Source: Conchocele bisecta | Taxonomy: Eukaryota > Mollusca > Bivalvia > Lucinida > Thyasiridae | NCBI GenBank assembly: GCA_029237695.1 | Contig: JAQRGA010000146.1 | Span: forward strand, 181,362-245,361 | Length of the DNA: 64,000 nucleotides | Reading direction: 5' to 3' | In this document: positions 10,660 to 22,970 of the stretch, one piece after another | How the letters are laid out: the number at the start of each line of letters is the position of its first letter | Position numbering within the stretch: position 1 is the stretch's first letter | The notes under the pieces: model-generated | What the model was told of the DNA's origin: nothing | Seen by the model: only the letters and a program-made list of their open reading frames with translations | Databases searched by the model: none | Translations under genes and position numbers: made by a program

Positions 10660-12640
10660 TCGCAGTCGGCCCCACAGATAAATAGCTAGATGCTGGACCC
10701 CACATCTCCCCATCTCCAGAATAAATTAGCAAGACTGGCCTCACCAGATGGAACCCCACCAATCCTCCAGTTCCAGATAAATAGCTAGACTGGCCCCCAA
10801 ACATGCCAATGGACCCCACTCTCCGCCAGATAATACTAGGGACTGGCCCCCACAATGCCATGGACCCACCCCACTTTCCCGCGCAGATAAATAGTAAAGA
10901 CTGGCCCCACATGCGGACCCCCCACTCCAGTCCAGGATTAAATAGCTAGACTGCCCCCACATTGCCATGGAACCCCCCTTCTCCAGACGGAAATAGAAAG
11001 ACTGGCCTCCATGCCATGGACCCCACATCTCCAGTCGCAGATAAATTAGCTAGACTGGCCCCACATGCCATAACCCCCACATCTCCAGCACTAAATAAAT
11101 GCTTAACTGGCCCACAATGCCTATGGAACCCCACATTTCCAGTCGCAGATAAATGCTAAATGGCCCCACATGCATGGGAACCCACATCCCAGTCACAGAT
11201 AAATAGCTAGATGGCCCAACATGGCCCATGGCCCCCCACTTCTCCCAAAGTCGCAGTAAATACTTAGGACTGGCCCTACAGCCAATGGACATCTCCCGCA
11301 GATAAATAGCTAGACTGGCACACATGCCATTGGACCCCACATCTCCAGGGTCGCAGATAAATAGCTAGACTGGCCCCACATGCCCATGGACCCCCACATC
11401 TCCAGTCAGCAGATAATAGCTAGACTGTCCCCACATGCATGGAAACCCCACATCTCCAGTCGCAGATAAATAGTAGACTGGCCGGCCACATGCCATGGGA
11501 CACTTTTCCAGTCGAGATAAATAGCTAGAAAAATGGCCCCCACATGTCCATGGACCCCACATCTCCGTCGCAGATAAATAGCTAGACTGGGCCCCCATGC
11601 CATGGACCCCTACATCTCCAGTCGCAGAAAATAGCTAACTGGCCCCACAATGCCATGGGACCCCACCAATCTCCAGTCACAGATAAATATAGACTGGACC
11701 GCCCAACATGCCATGGGAACCCCAAACATCTCCAGTCCGCAGATAAATAGCTAAACTGCACATGCATGGACCCCACATCTCCCAGTCCAGATAAATGGCT
11801 AGCTGGCGGCCACAGCCATGGACCCCACATCTCCAGTCCGCAGTTAAATACTAGACTAGGCACATGTCCATGGACCCCACATCTCCAGTCGCAGATAAAT
11901 AGCTAGACTGGCCTCACATCCATGGACATCTCCAGTCGCAATAAATAGCTAGACTGCCCACATGCCATGGACCCCACATCCAGTCGCAGATAAATAGCTA
12001 CCTGGCCCCACATGTCCCCACACATGGACATCTCCGCAGATAAAAACTACTGGCACATGCCATGGACATCTCCAGTCAGATAAATAGCTACTGGCCCCAC
12101 ATGCCATGGACCCCACATCTCCAGTCACAGTAAATAGCTACTGCCACATGCCATGGACACCATCTACATGCGGATAGTATACTGGCACATGCCATGGACA
12201 CCATCTCACAGATATCCAGCTAAAACTGCTGGCCCAACATGCCTGGACCCCACATCTCAGTCGCAGATAAATAGCTAGACTGGCCCCACATGCCATGGAC
12301 CCCCACATCTCCAGTCACAGATAAATAGCTGTACTGGCCCCACACATGCATGGACACATCCAGTCACAGATAAATAGCTAGACTGCCTCACATGCCATGG
12401 ACCCACATCTCCAGTCACAGATAAATAGCAAGGATAGCTAGACCCCACACCTCCGTCACATATAAATAGCTACTGGCCCCACATGCCATGGACCCCACAC
12501 CTCCAGTCACAGATAAATAGCTAGACTGCCCCACATGCCATGGAGACATCTCCAGTCGCAGATAAATAGCTAGACTGGCCCCACATGACATGGACCCCAC
12601 AGCTAGACTGGCCTCACATGCCAGGACCCCACACTCCAGT
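10660..12640. repeat. Indel-ridden block of the 53-bp satellite
   Basis: The monomers here have many one-base and multi-base insertions and deletions, whereas copies just before 10,600 and after 13,186 differ by only a few substitutions. The change is abrupt. This is more like uncorrected consensus error than old decay. Confidence 0.65.
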
Positions 12641-12656
12641 CACAGATAAATAGCTA

Positions 12657-15325
12657 AACACAAACTTTAGTCATTTGACCTAGATCTTGGGCATGTGGGC
12701 CACATGGGTGGGCTATAGAATGAAAATATGGATAATAAAATCGGAGTAAATCGGAGTAAGTGTTCTGGAGATATAAGGTATGTAAAAACTTTCACACAAA
12801 TTTCGAAGTCATTTGACCTTGACCTTGGGCATGTGGACCACATGGGCAGGCTATAGAATGAAAATATGGATAATGAATAAGAATTATTGGATGTTGGAAG
12901 TAAATCGGAGTAAGTGTTGTGGAGATATAAGGTATGTAAAAACATTAACACAAATTTCAAAGTCATTTGACCTTGACCTTGGGCATGTAGACCACATGGG
13001 CAGGCTATAGAATAAAAATATGGATAATGAATAAGAAGAATTGGATGTTGGAAGTAAATCGGGAGTAAGTTTTGTGGAGATACAAGGTATGTAAAAAACA
13101 TTAAGTCATTTAACATTGACCTTGGGCATATGGACCACATGGGCAGGCTATGGAATGAAAATATGGATGATGAAAAGGAAGTATTGGACTGGCCTCACAT
13201 GCCATGGACCCCACATCTCCAGTCACAGATAAATAGCTAGACTGGCCTCACATGCCATGGACCCCACATCTCCAGTCACAGATAAATAGCTAGACTGGCC
13301 TCACGTGCCTTGGACGCCACATCTCCAGTCACAGATAAATAGCTATACTGGCCCCACATGCCATGGACCCCACACCTCCAGTCACATATAAATAGCTAGA
13401 CTGGCCCCACATGCCATGGACCCCACACCTCCAGTCACAGATAAATAGCTAGACTGGCCCCACATGCCATGGACCCCACATCTCCAGTCGCAGATAAATA
13501 GCTAGACTGGCCCCACATGACATGGACCCCACAGCTAGACTGGCCTCACATGCCATGGACCCCACATCTCCAGTCACAGATAAATAGCTAAACACAAACT
13601 TTAGTCATTTGACCTAGATCTTGGGCATGTGGGCCACATGGGTGGGCTATAGAATGAAAATATGGATAATAAAATCGGAGTAAATCGGAGTAAGTGTTCT
13701 GGAGATATAAGGTATGTAAAAACTTTCACACAAATTTCGAAGTCATTTGACCTTGACCTTGGGCATGTGGACCACATGGGCAGGCTATAGAATGAAAATA
13801 TGATAATGAATAAGAATTATTGGATGTTGGAAGTAAATCGGAGTAAGTGTTGTGGAGATATAAGGTATGTAAAAACATTAACACAAATTTAAAAGTCATT
13901 TGACCTTGACCTTGGGCATGTAGACCACATGGGCAGGCTATAGAATAAAAATATGGATAATGAATAAGAAGAATTGGATGTTGGAAGTAAATCGGAGTAA
14001 GTTTTGTGGAGATACAAGGTATGTAAAAAACATTAAGTCATTTAACCTTGACCTTGGGCATATGGACCACATGGGCAGGCTATGGAATGAAAATATGGAT
14101 GATGAAAAGGAAGTATTGGACTGGCCTCACATGCCATGGACCCCACATCTCCAGTCACAGATAAATAGCTAGACTGGCCTCACATGTCATGGACCACACA
14201 TCTCCAGTCACAGATAAATAGCTAGACTGGCCCCACATCTCCAGTCACATATAAATAGTAGACTGGTCCCACATGTCATGGACCCCACATCTCCAGTCGC
14301 AGATAAATAGCTAGACTGGCCTCACATGCCATGGACCCCACATCTCCAGTCACAGATAAATAGCTAGACTGGCCTCACGTGCCTTGGACGCCACATCTCC
14401 AGTCACAGATAAATAGCTATACTGGCCCCACATGCCATGGACCCCACACCTCCAGTCACATATAAATAGCTAGACTGGCCCCACATGCCATGGACCCCAC
14501 ACCTCCAGTCACAGATAAATAGCTAGACTGGCCCCACATGCCATGGACCTCACATCTCTAGTCGCAGATAAATAGCTAGACTGGCCCCACATGACATGGA
14601 CCCCACAGCTGGAATGGCCTCACATGCCATGGACCCCACATCTCCAGTCACAGATAAATAGCTAAACACAAACTTTAGTCATTTGACCTAGATCTTGGGC
14701 ATGTGGGCCACATGGGTGGGCTATAGAATGAAAATATGGATAATAAAATCGGAGTAAATCGGAGTAAGTGTTCTGGAGATATAAGGTATGTAAAAACTTT
14801 CACACAAATTTCGAAGTCATTTGACCTTGACCTTGGGCATGTGGACCACATGGGCAGGCTATAGAATGAAAATATGGATAATGAATAAGAATTATTGGAT
14901 GTTGGAAGTAAATCGGAGTAAGTGTTGTGGAGATATAAGGTATGTAAAAACATTAACACAAATTTCAAAGTCATTTGACCTTGACCTTGGGCATGTAGAC
15001 CACATGGGCAGGCTATAGAATAAAAATATGGATAATGAATAAGAAGAATTGGATGTTGGAAGTAAATCGGAGTAAGTTTTTTGGAGATACAAGGTATGTA
15101 AAAAACATTAAGCCATTAAACTTTGACCTTGGGCACACATGGGCAGGCTATGGAATGAAAATATGGATGATGAAAAGGAAGTATTGGACTGGCCTCACAT
15201 GCCATGGACCCCACATCTCCAGTCACAGATAAATAGCTAGACTGGCCCCACATCTCCAGTCACATATAAATAGTAGACTGGTCCCACATGCCATGGACCC
15301 CATATCTCCAGTCACAGATAAATAG
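12657..15325. repeat. Higher-order repeat of ~0.93-1.07 kb
   Basis: The junction block aacacaaactttagtcattt occurs at 12,657, 13,591 and 14,665 (spacings 934 and 1,074 bp). Each time it is followed by the same series of three to four ~154-bp units and then a 53-bp array with the same variant order. The copies are nearly identical, which points to recent amplification of the whole composite block. Confidence 0.8.
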
Positions 15326-16371
15326 CTAAACACAAACTTTAGACATTTGACCTCGATCTTGGGCATGTGGGCCACATGGGTGGGCTATAAAATAAAAATA
15401 TGGATAATGAATACCGTAAGAAGAATTGGATGTTGGAAGTAAATCGGAGTAAGTTTTGTGGAAATATAAGGAATGTAAAAACTTTAACACAAAAAATTCA
15501 AAGTCATTTGACCTTGACATTGGGCATGTAGACCACATGGGCAGGCTATAGAATAAAAATATGGATAATGAATAAGAAGAATTGGATGTTGGAAGTAAAT
15601 CGGAGTAAGTTTTGTGGAGATACAAGGTATGTAAAAACATTAACACAAATTTCAAAGTCATTTAACCTTGACCTTGGGCATATGGACCACATGGGCAGGC
15701 TATGGAATTAAAATATGGATGATGAAAAGGAAGTCTTGGACTGGCCTCACATGCCATGGACTGCACATCTCCAGTCACAGATAAATAGCTAAACTGGCCC
15801 CACATGCCATGGACCCCACATCTCCAGTCGCAGATAATTAGCTAGACTGGCCTCACATGCCATGGACCCCACATCTCCAGTCGCAGATAAATAGCTAGAC
15901 TGGCCCCACATGCCATGGACCCCACATCTCCAGTCGCAGACAATTAGCTAGACTGGCCCCACATGCCATGGACCCCACATCTCCAGTCGCAGATAAATAG
16001 CTAGATTGGCCTCACATGCTATGGACCCCACATCTCCAGTCACAGATAAATAGCTAGACTGGCCCCACATGCCATGGACCCCACATCTCCAGTCACAGAT
16101 CAGGAATTAGACTATAAGCCCTATTTGGTTTTGATGCATAGTAAATGGCCCTTGCAACATATTAAACCAGCATACCCGCACATGAGTGCTTACATTGTTC
16201 CCAATGAACAACAATCACTGAAGCAGGCATACTGCCATCGGCAAAACAATTAGATGACACAAAACAATTAGATGACAATCTTACTAACATAACTAAAAGA
16301 GGACCAAGATATTCAATTGTTGCAAACGCCAAAACCCCATAGTAAGAACCTTAAATTACAGTGACATTTAC

Positions 16372-16532
16372 GTCTGTATTGCATTCAATCCGGCAGCGGC
16401 CATCTTGTGCAGTCGATCATCCCAGTACTGGTAAGGAACCCGCTGATAATGGATACTTCCAGATATGTAGCGGAAAGGCTCCCCATCCTTTAGAAATGTG
16501 TTGTTGTTGTAGTCAATCGAGAAGGACTTATC
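16372..16532 (-). CDS. GLB1: GH35 beta-galactosidase, upstream exon
   Basis: This 161-bp exon is bounded by an acceptor (gtgttttag) and a donor (gtaaatg). It opens in phase 0 and ends in phase 2. The 53 complete codons include [17 protein letters not shown] and end G-L-N-A-I-Q-(T), which matches the start of the catalytic TIM barrel of animal lysosomal beta-galactosidases. R-Y-I-S-G-S-I-H-Y is the family signature after the signal peptide. The frame is intact. The splice phase agrees exactly with the exon at 8,866-9,016. The gene is read leftward. The signal-peptide exon should lie to the right, perhaps beyond the inserted foldback element at 16,785. Confidence 0.92.
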
Positions 16533-16596
16533 CTAAAACACAAATCAGCAATTTTAGCTGAGACAGTTTCAGTAAATGCGGGTGTTTTTTTACTAC

Positions 16597-16643
16597 CTCA
16601 TATGTATTAACCAAGTTTATTTCTGCTGCAGCAATTTCTATGA
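16597..16643 (-). CDS. Possible short upstream exon of the beta-galactosidase gene
   Basis: A 47-bp stretch has a pyrimidine-rich acceptor (tctctcttatccag) and a donor (gtagta). It ends in phase 0, as the next exon requires, and adds residues ending N-L-V-N-T-Y-E without a stop. The sequence is not conserved enough to recognise and the donor is not consensus. It may be chance. Confidence 0.25.
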
Positions 16644-16784
16644 CTGGATAAGAGAGATTGCAAGATGTTAGTCAAGAACATTACCGACGCAATCAATCAA
16701 AAAGAGTCATGAACTCACCACTAGTAAGATGTTTAATTTGCGACTAGTCATGCTAGTTGCGAAGATCGAGTAACTCTTAAAATA

Positions 16785-19555
16785 TACTCCCATACCGGTG
16801 TCATATAGAAAAATTACCCCCCTGAAAAATGACCCGCGGGTCATTATTCCGCTATAGAATATTGACCCGGGGTCATAATTCCGCTATAGAATATTGACCC
16901 CCCCCCCCTGTGGTAAAATGACCCCACACTATGTAATTTTTTTTTTGTCACAAAGTTACCGAAAGTGTATGGCATCATGTACAAAACATAAAAAAAACAC
17001 ACTTGCGACCCTAGCACCAGGGAGGGTGGGTGGGGGGTCAATATTATATGGCCGTGGTAAAATGACCCACCCCCATGCAAAGATTTATTTGGGTTCTTAT
17101 GGGTCACAATTAATTCTAATTGATAATACAAACATAAAAAACACACACTTGGGATCCCCAGCAACAGGGAGGGGGGGGGGGGAGGGTCAATATTCTATGG
17201 ACGTGGTAAAATGACCCCCCCCCCCCCCACCTATGTAACGATATGTTTTTGGTCTTATGGGTCACAATTCATTCTAATTGATAATACAGAGTTCTGAAAG
17301 TGTATGGTATCATGTACAAACATAAAACACACACACTTGGGACCCCCAGCACCAGGGAGGAGGGCGGGGGGTCAATATTCTATGGCCGTGGTAAAATGAC
17401 CCACCCCATGTAAAGATTTATTTGTGTTCTTATGGGTCACACTTAATTCTAATTGATAATACAAAGTTCCGAAAGTGTATGGTATCATGTACAAACATAA
17501 GAAACACACACTTGGGACCCCCAGCACACCAGGGAGGGGGGTTGGGGGGGGGGGGGGGGGGGGGGGTCAATATTCTATGGCCGTGGTAAAATGACCCCCC
17601 CCCCCCCCATGTAAAGATTTATTTAGGTTATTATGGGTCACAATTAATTCTAATTGTTTATACAAAGTTCCGAAAGTCTATGGCATCATGAACAAACATA
17701 AGAAACACACACTTGGGACCCCCAGACACCAGGGATGGGGGGGGGGTCAATATTCTATGGCCGTGGTAAATGCACCCCCCCCCCCCCCCATGTAAAAAGA
17801 ATTTATTTAGGTTATTATGGGTCACAATTAATTCTAATTGTTTATACAAAGTTCCGAAAGTCTATGGCATCATGAACAAACATAAGAAACACACACTTGG
17901 AACCCCCAACACCAGGGAGGGGTCAATATTCTATGGCCGTGGTAAAATGACCCACCCCCATGTAAAGATTATTTTATTTGGATTCTTATGGGTCACAATT
18001 AATCTAAATTGATAATACAAAGTTCCGAAAGGGTATGGTATCATGTAAAAACAATTAAAAACACACACCTTGGAACCCCCAGCACCAGGGAGGGGGGGGG
18101 GGGGGGGGGGGTGGGGGGGGGGGTCAATATTCTATGGCCGTGGTAAAATGACCCACCCCATGTAAAGATTTATTTGTGTTCTTATGGGTCACACTTAATT
18201 CTAATTGATAATACAAAGTTCCGAAAAGTGTATGGTAATCATGTACAAACATAAGAAACACACACTTGGGACCCCCAGCACCAGGGAGGGGGGGGGTCAA
18301 TATTCTATGGCCGTGGTAAAATGACCCGCGCCCCCCCCCCCCCCCCCCCCCCCCATGTAAAGATTTATTTAGTTATTATGGGTCACAATAATTCAATACG
18401 GTAACTTGGTAATTGTTTATACAAAGTTCCGAAAGTGTATGGTATCATGAACAAACATAAGAAACACACACTTGGAACCCCCAACACCAGGGAGGGGGGG
18501 GGGGGTCAATATTATATGGCCGTGGTAAAATGACCCACCCCCATGTAAAGATTTATTTGGGTTCTTATGGGTCACAATTAATTCTAATTGATAATACAAA
18601 GTTCCGAAAGTGTATGGTATCATGTACAAACATTAAAAACACACACTTGGGACCCCCAGCACCAGGGAGGGTCAATATTCTATGGCCGTGGTAAAATGAC
18701 CCCCCCCCCCATGTAAACATTTAATTGGGTTCTTATGTGTCTCAATTAATTCTAATTGATAATACAAACATAAAAAACACACACTTGGGTTCCCCAGCAC
18801 CAGGGAGGGGGGGGGGGGTCAATTTTCTATGGCCGTGGTAAAATGACCCCCCCCATGTAAAGATTTATTTGGGTTATTATGGGTCACAATTAATTCTAAT
18901 TGATAATACAAACTTCTGAAAGTGTATGGTATCATGTACAAACATAAAACACACACATTTGGGACCCCCAGCACCAGGGAGGGGGGGTCAATATTCTATG
19001 GCCATGGTAAAATGACCCCCCCCACCCCCCCCCCCCCTCCCCCATGTAAAGATGTATTTGGGTTACTATGGGTCACAATTAATTCTAATTGTTTATACAA
19101 AGTTCCGAAAGTGTATGGTATCATGTACAAACATAAGAAACACACATTTGGGACCCCCAGCACCAGGGAGGGGGGTCAATATTCTATGGCCATGGTAAAA
19201 TGACCCCCCCCCCCTCCCCCATGTAAAGATGTATTTGGGCTACTATGGGTCACAATTAATTCTAATTGTTTATACAAAGTTCCGAAAGAGTATGGTATCA
19301 TGTACAAACATAAGAAACACACACTTGGGACCCCCAACACCAGGGAGGGGGTCAATATTCTATGGCCATGGTAAAATGACCCACCCCATGTAAAGATTTA
19401 TTTGTGTTCTTATGGGTCACACTTAATTCTAATTGATAATACAAAGTTCCGAAAGTGTATGGTATCATATACAAACATGAAAAACACACACTTGGGACCC
19501 CCAGCACCAGGGAGGGGTCAATATTATATTGCCGTGGTAAAATGCGTTTAGTTCA
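16785..19555 (+). repeat. Left arm: ~170-195-bp minisatellite, about 16 units
   Basis: Each unit contains tcaatattctatggccgtgg, then taaaatgacc, tattatgggtcacaattaat and gaaagtgtatggtatcatg, then accccagcaccagggagg-like sequence and a G run. Each unit also holds an inverted pair, GGGGGTCA and TGACCCCC, about 20 bases apart, able to fold into a stem. Length varies mainly in the G and C runs. The longest is 23 G at 17,544-17,566. Confidence 0.85.
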
Positions 19556-20115
19556 ATGAATCTGATTTGACAATGGCATGTAATAAAAGCTGTAGATGGT
19601 AAGCCAACCTAATATATTGTATAGTATATAGTATACAATTCTGCTGCTCGCAGGGATGATAATACAAGAAAGACAGAATGACAAATTAAAATAATTTTAT
19701 ATCAAAATGGTACATGTTTGTTTATTATGGCATATACATATAGATCAATTGCATTTTGTAATTGCAATTTATAATCTTGACAAGAGTGCATAATTAATCC
19801 ATAGGCCTACTATATTTGGTGGCCCAATAAAAAGGTCCACATGTTTGAATTCTGCATCATTATTACATTATATTTTGTACAACATAATACAATAGCCAAT
19901 TTTACATCAATGGGAGTAAGTAAATTTTCAAACAGTTTTGCTTTAATTTTCACAAAAAGTGTACAATTGACTCTTATTATGTTGTAAAAAAAATGTAATG
20001 GCAATGATAAATGTATTGTTCATGTATTCAGAAGTCAGGTGTGTAGACCATTTTATAGAGCCACCTGATTATTATAAATGGCCCAATCTCGTTATACATT
20101 TCAAGTACATGTATA
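19556..20115. other. Unique sequence inside the foldback structure
   Basis: AT-rich sequence with no recognised gene, tandem repeat or inverted repeat. Confidence 0.5.
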
Positions 20116-21095
20116 CGAGGGGAGATCCAGAAATTCCCGGACTGGCGCTATAAAATCAAAAGTTTCCGGTCGAACACGATAAAATTTACACACATGGTAG
20201 ATAAACTATTATTCTATTCTTGCCTCAACTGAATAGTAGAAGGAATGTGTCATAAGCTCGCTTTGGTCTCTATAGCAACCTCGTGTAGTGCAATGCGGGG
20301 CACTTTCACGTCGGCAACGTAACGTCAACGGCATACGAACAGTCAAGCATGGCCACATTGCAGATCGTGAATAATGTCATGTTCTTTATAAAACTGTTAA
20401 AACATATTCCCCAAATGGTTGGCAATATGTTGAATAAACTTGTACCATATTTATCACCAATATGTGTAATACAATTGTGTACTGCGATGTCATTGTTATT
20501 GGTGGGCTTGCTTTATAAAAAAAGGTAGAGTTTTGTTTCCTCGGTATCACATGTCACTTGCACAACATTATCCGAAGCATTTTATGATTAAAATACACCA
20601 CAAAAGTACACATATGTATCGAAGAACCTGGCTACTATATATTGCTGCCATTTTGGTGGCCCTTTGGCCTATAAAAATGTCGCTGAATGGTAGTTTAACA
20701 TGCACCGCTCTAAATGTGCCCCGGTCAAAATATGACGTCATATACTAAACTTGCAAATAAGTGACGTCATGTCATAGGTTTAATAAGTTTCAGCTATACA
20801 TATGACAGGAAATCTCATAAATGTATACTTGTTATACTATCGGAGACAGAATTGCAATAACTTGTTTAAAATAAAAGTTATAGCAAAACTACTGGCTTGT
20901 ATGCGTTTTGCCCCGCATTGCACTACCTGTGGTTGCCATAGTGATCATAACGAGCGCGCGATACATTATTTAGATAAATCATTCTCTGTATGAATATAAT
21001 AATATTTTATCTATAAAGTGTGCACATTTTATCGTTCTTGATCAATAACTTTCGATTTTATAGCACCAATCCGGGAACTTCTGGATCACCCCTCG
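20116..21095. mobile_element. TA-flanked mariner/Tc1-type MITE, 980 bp
   Basis: The ends are inverted copies (cgaggggagatccagaaatt on the left; the right end reads cgaggggtgatccagaagtt in reverse complement). Similarity continues inward for about 200 bp on each side, including tagtgcaatgcggggca. TA lies immediately outside both ends (20,114-20,115 and 21,096-21,097), as expected for the Tc1/mariner superfamily. No transposase frame remains, so this is a non-autonomous copy. Confidence 0.8.
20733..20769. promoter_or_regulatory. Two CRE palindromes inside the MITE
   Basis: Perfect TGACGTCA occurs at 20,733-20,740 and 20,762-20,769, the consensus site for CREB/ATF factors. The start-to-start distance is 29 bp. 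Whether they are used is unknown. Confidence 0.4.
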
Positions 21096-21689
21096 TACAT
21101 CAATTGTATTTTTTTTTGTTTCTACAAACTCGTGCAAAACTATCAATTTCTATATTGGTTCTATTTTGTCATTCATAGAATGTATGCCAATGACAATGTT
21201 ATCAAGCAAAAAATGAATTACATTTGCAGTGGAATGCAGCTAAAACAAAGTCTAATATCCAATCTTGTAAAACATACCAATTGTGATAAAATTGTTTGCT
21301 GAACATACTGGATTTCAAAATGGCGGGATAAGTCACATGATTTGGTGTTGTATCAAGTTGTATAACACAAATAATTTTAGTGGATATCTGTGACATACAT
21401 GCAAGTTGATTTTAGTCAGAGATTTGTTTTGATAATTTCTGATAATAGAAACATCCACTGAAAATCATGCTAGCACACATTGACAGACGAGCAACATCTA
21501 TGATAAAATTAATTCAAAATTCAAATTAACAAACATGGAGCACTTTTGGCAGCATATTTACAAGGAACACTTCCAGCTTAGCGGTCCCCAACATGTTTGA
21601 ATGTTCAATGGTGCGATGTAGGGAGCTCAAACGATCCCTGCTTGTGTAATACAACTGAATAACATAATATAAACAAAAAACATCAGACA

Positions 21690-21787
21690 AGAGGATTGGA
21701 TCATCAATATTTGTTTATTACTTGGTTATATCATTTGTATTTATGCACCAAGTAATAATCAAAATATTGATGATCCAATCCTCTGGT
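21690..21787. repeat. Long hairpin, copy 1
   Basis: Arms of about 35 bp (gaggattggatcatcaatat and its complement) flank a ~20-base spacer with few mismatches. Confidence 0.75.
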
Positions 21788-22485
21788 CCATGACTTTTTT
21801 TTACCGAGTATATTATACTATTGTAAAGAATTTCCACCCATTTTTATTCCTAATTGAGTTATCCGACAAACGAGCGACCGCTAAAGTGGAATCTACACAA
21901 TTTACAATATCTCAATCCATGAGAATACTGAACACATACAAGGCAATTGCAATGTCATTGACATCTTCTCATGTTTCAAACTAGCTTTTCAACACAGACA
22001 GAAACATTCACTAAAACATGATAAAGTGGACATTCTACATGTATGATATAGACAAAAATCATCCAACTTGATGATAAAACTCAAGTGATTTAGAGACATG
22101 CACAATGAAATGTTTCATTCATATAATGGTGGAGCATTGCATTGCACATTTCTTTAATCTACTCACTGGCGTTGTATCAAGTTGTATTTCACAAATATGT
22201 TTAGTGGATATCTGTGACATACATGCAAGTTGATTTTAGTCAGATTTGTTTTGATAATTTCTGATAAAAGAAACATCAACTGAAAATCATACTAGCACAC
22301 ATTGACAGACGAGCAACATCTATGATAACATTAATTAAAAATTAAAATAAACAAAAATGGAGCACTTTTGGCAGCATATTTACAAGGAACACTTCCAGCT
22401 TAGCGGTCCCATACATGTTTGAATGTTCAATGGTGCGATGTAGGGAGCTCAAACGATCCCTGCTTGTGTAATACAACTAAATAAC

Positions 22486-22641
22486 ATAAAATACTTGTTA
22501 AAAAAAGCATTGGTCCAGAGGATTGGATCATCAATATTTTTTCTATTACTTGGTTAAGTCATTTGTATTTATGCACTAAGTAATAAAAAAAATATTAATG
22601 ATCCAATCCTCTGGACCAATGCTTTTTTAATGAGTATTTTA
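22486..22641. repeat. Long hairpin, copy 2 (arms ~60 bp)
   Basis: The arms extend outward from the loop through actaagtaat, ggtccagaggattggatc and aaaatact-type sequence. This makes an almost complete foldback of about 155 bp. It could be a small MITE or a transcript able to form a long double-stranded stem. It is better preserved than copy 1. Confidence 0.75.
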
Positions 22642-22970
22642 TACTATTGTAATTTTGTAAAGACTTTCCACCCATTTTGTTATTCCTAATTGAGTAGTCC
22701 GAAAAACGAGAGACCGCTAAAGTGGAATCTACACAATTTACAATCCATGAGAATCCTGATCACATACAAGGCAATTGCAATAGCATACATCATGTTTCAT
22801 GACATCCTTTCATGGTTCAATCTATCTTTTCAACATGATACATTAGACAGAAACTTTCACTAAAACGTGATAACGTCAAGATTCTACATGTATGATATAG
22901 ACAAAAATCATCCAACTTGATGATAAAACTCCAGTGATTTACAGACATGTACAATGAAATGTTTCATTCA

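Larger units (their letters stand above)
9521..16104. repeat. 53-bp satellite arrays interleaved with ~154-bp units
   Basis: The 53-bp monomer (actggccccacatgccatgg is part of it) contains an NcoI-type CCATGG palindrome and cagataaatagct. Arrays lie at about 9,521-9,930, 10,155-12,656, 13,186-13,590, 14,124-14,664, 15,188-15,328 and 15,746-16,104. Between them are blocks of a ~154-bp unit carrying tcatttgaccttgacc and ttgggcatgtggaccacatg. Spacing of 53 bp is seen, for example, between 9,570 and 9,623. The long minus-strand open frames here are readings through the monomers. Confidence 0.9.
9017..16371 (-). other. Large beta-galactosidase intron filled with satellite DNA
   Basis: The intron is bounded by a donor (gtaaatg, read leftward from 16,371) and an acceptor (ctttgcag at 9,017), and it is phase 2 at both ends. 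Nearly all of it, about 9,230 to 16,105, is tandem repeat. Only about 210 bp at one end and 265 bp at the other look unique. Confidence 0.8.

Noticed and set aside
9354..15661. Many minus-strand frames with repeated C-G-P-H-A-Q and S-S-Y-L-S-V-T-G-D peptides
   Set aside because: Translations of the 53-bp and ~154-bp satellites inside the beta-galactosidase intron.
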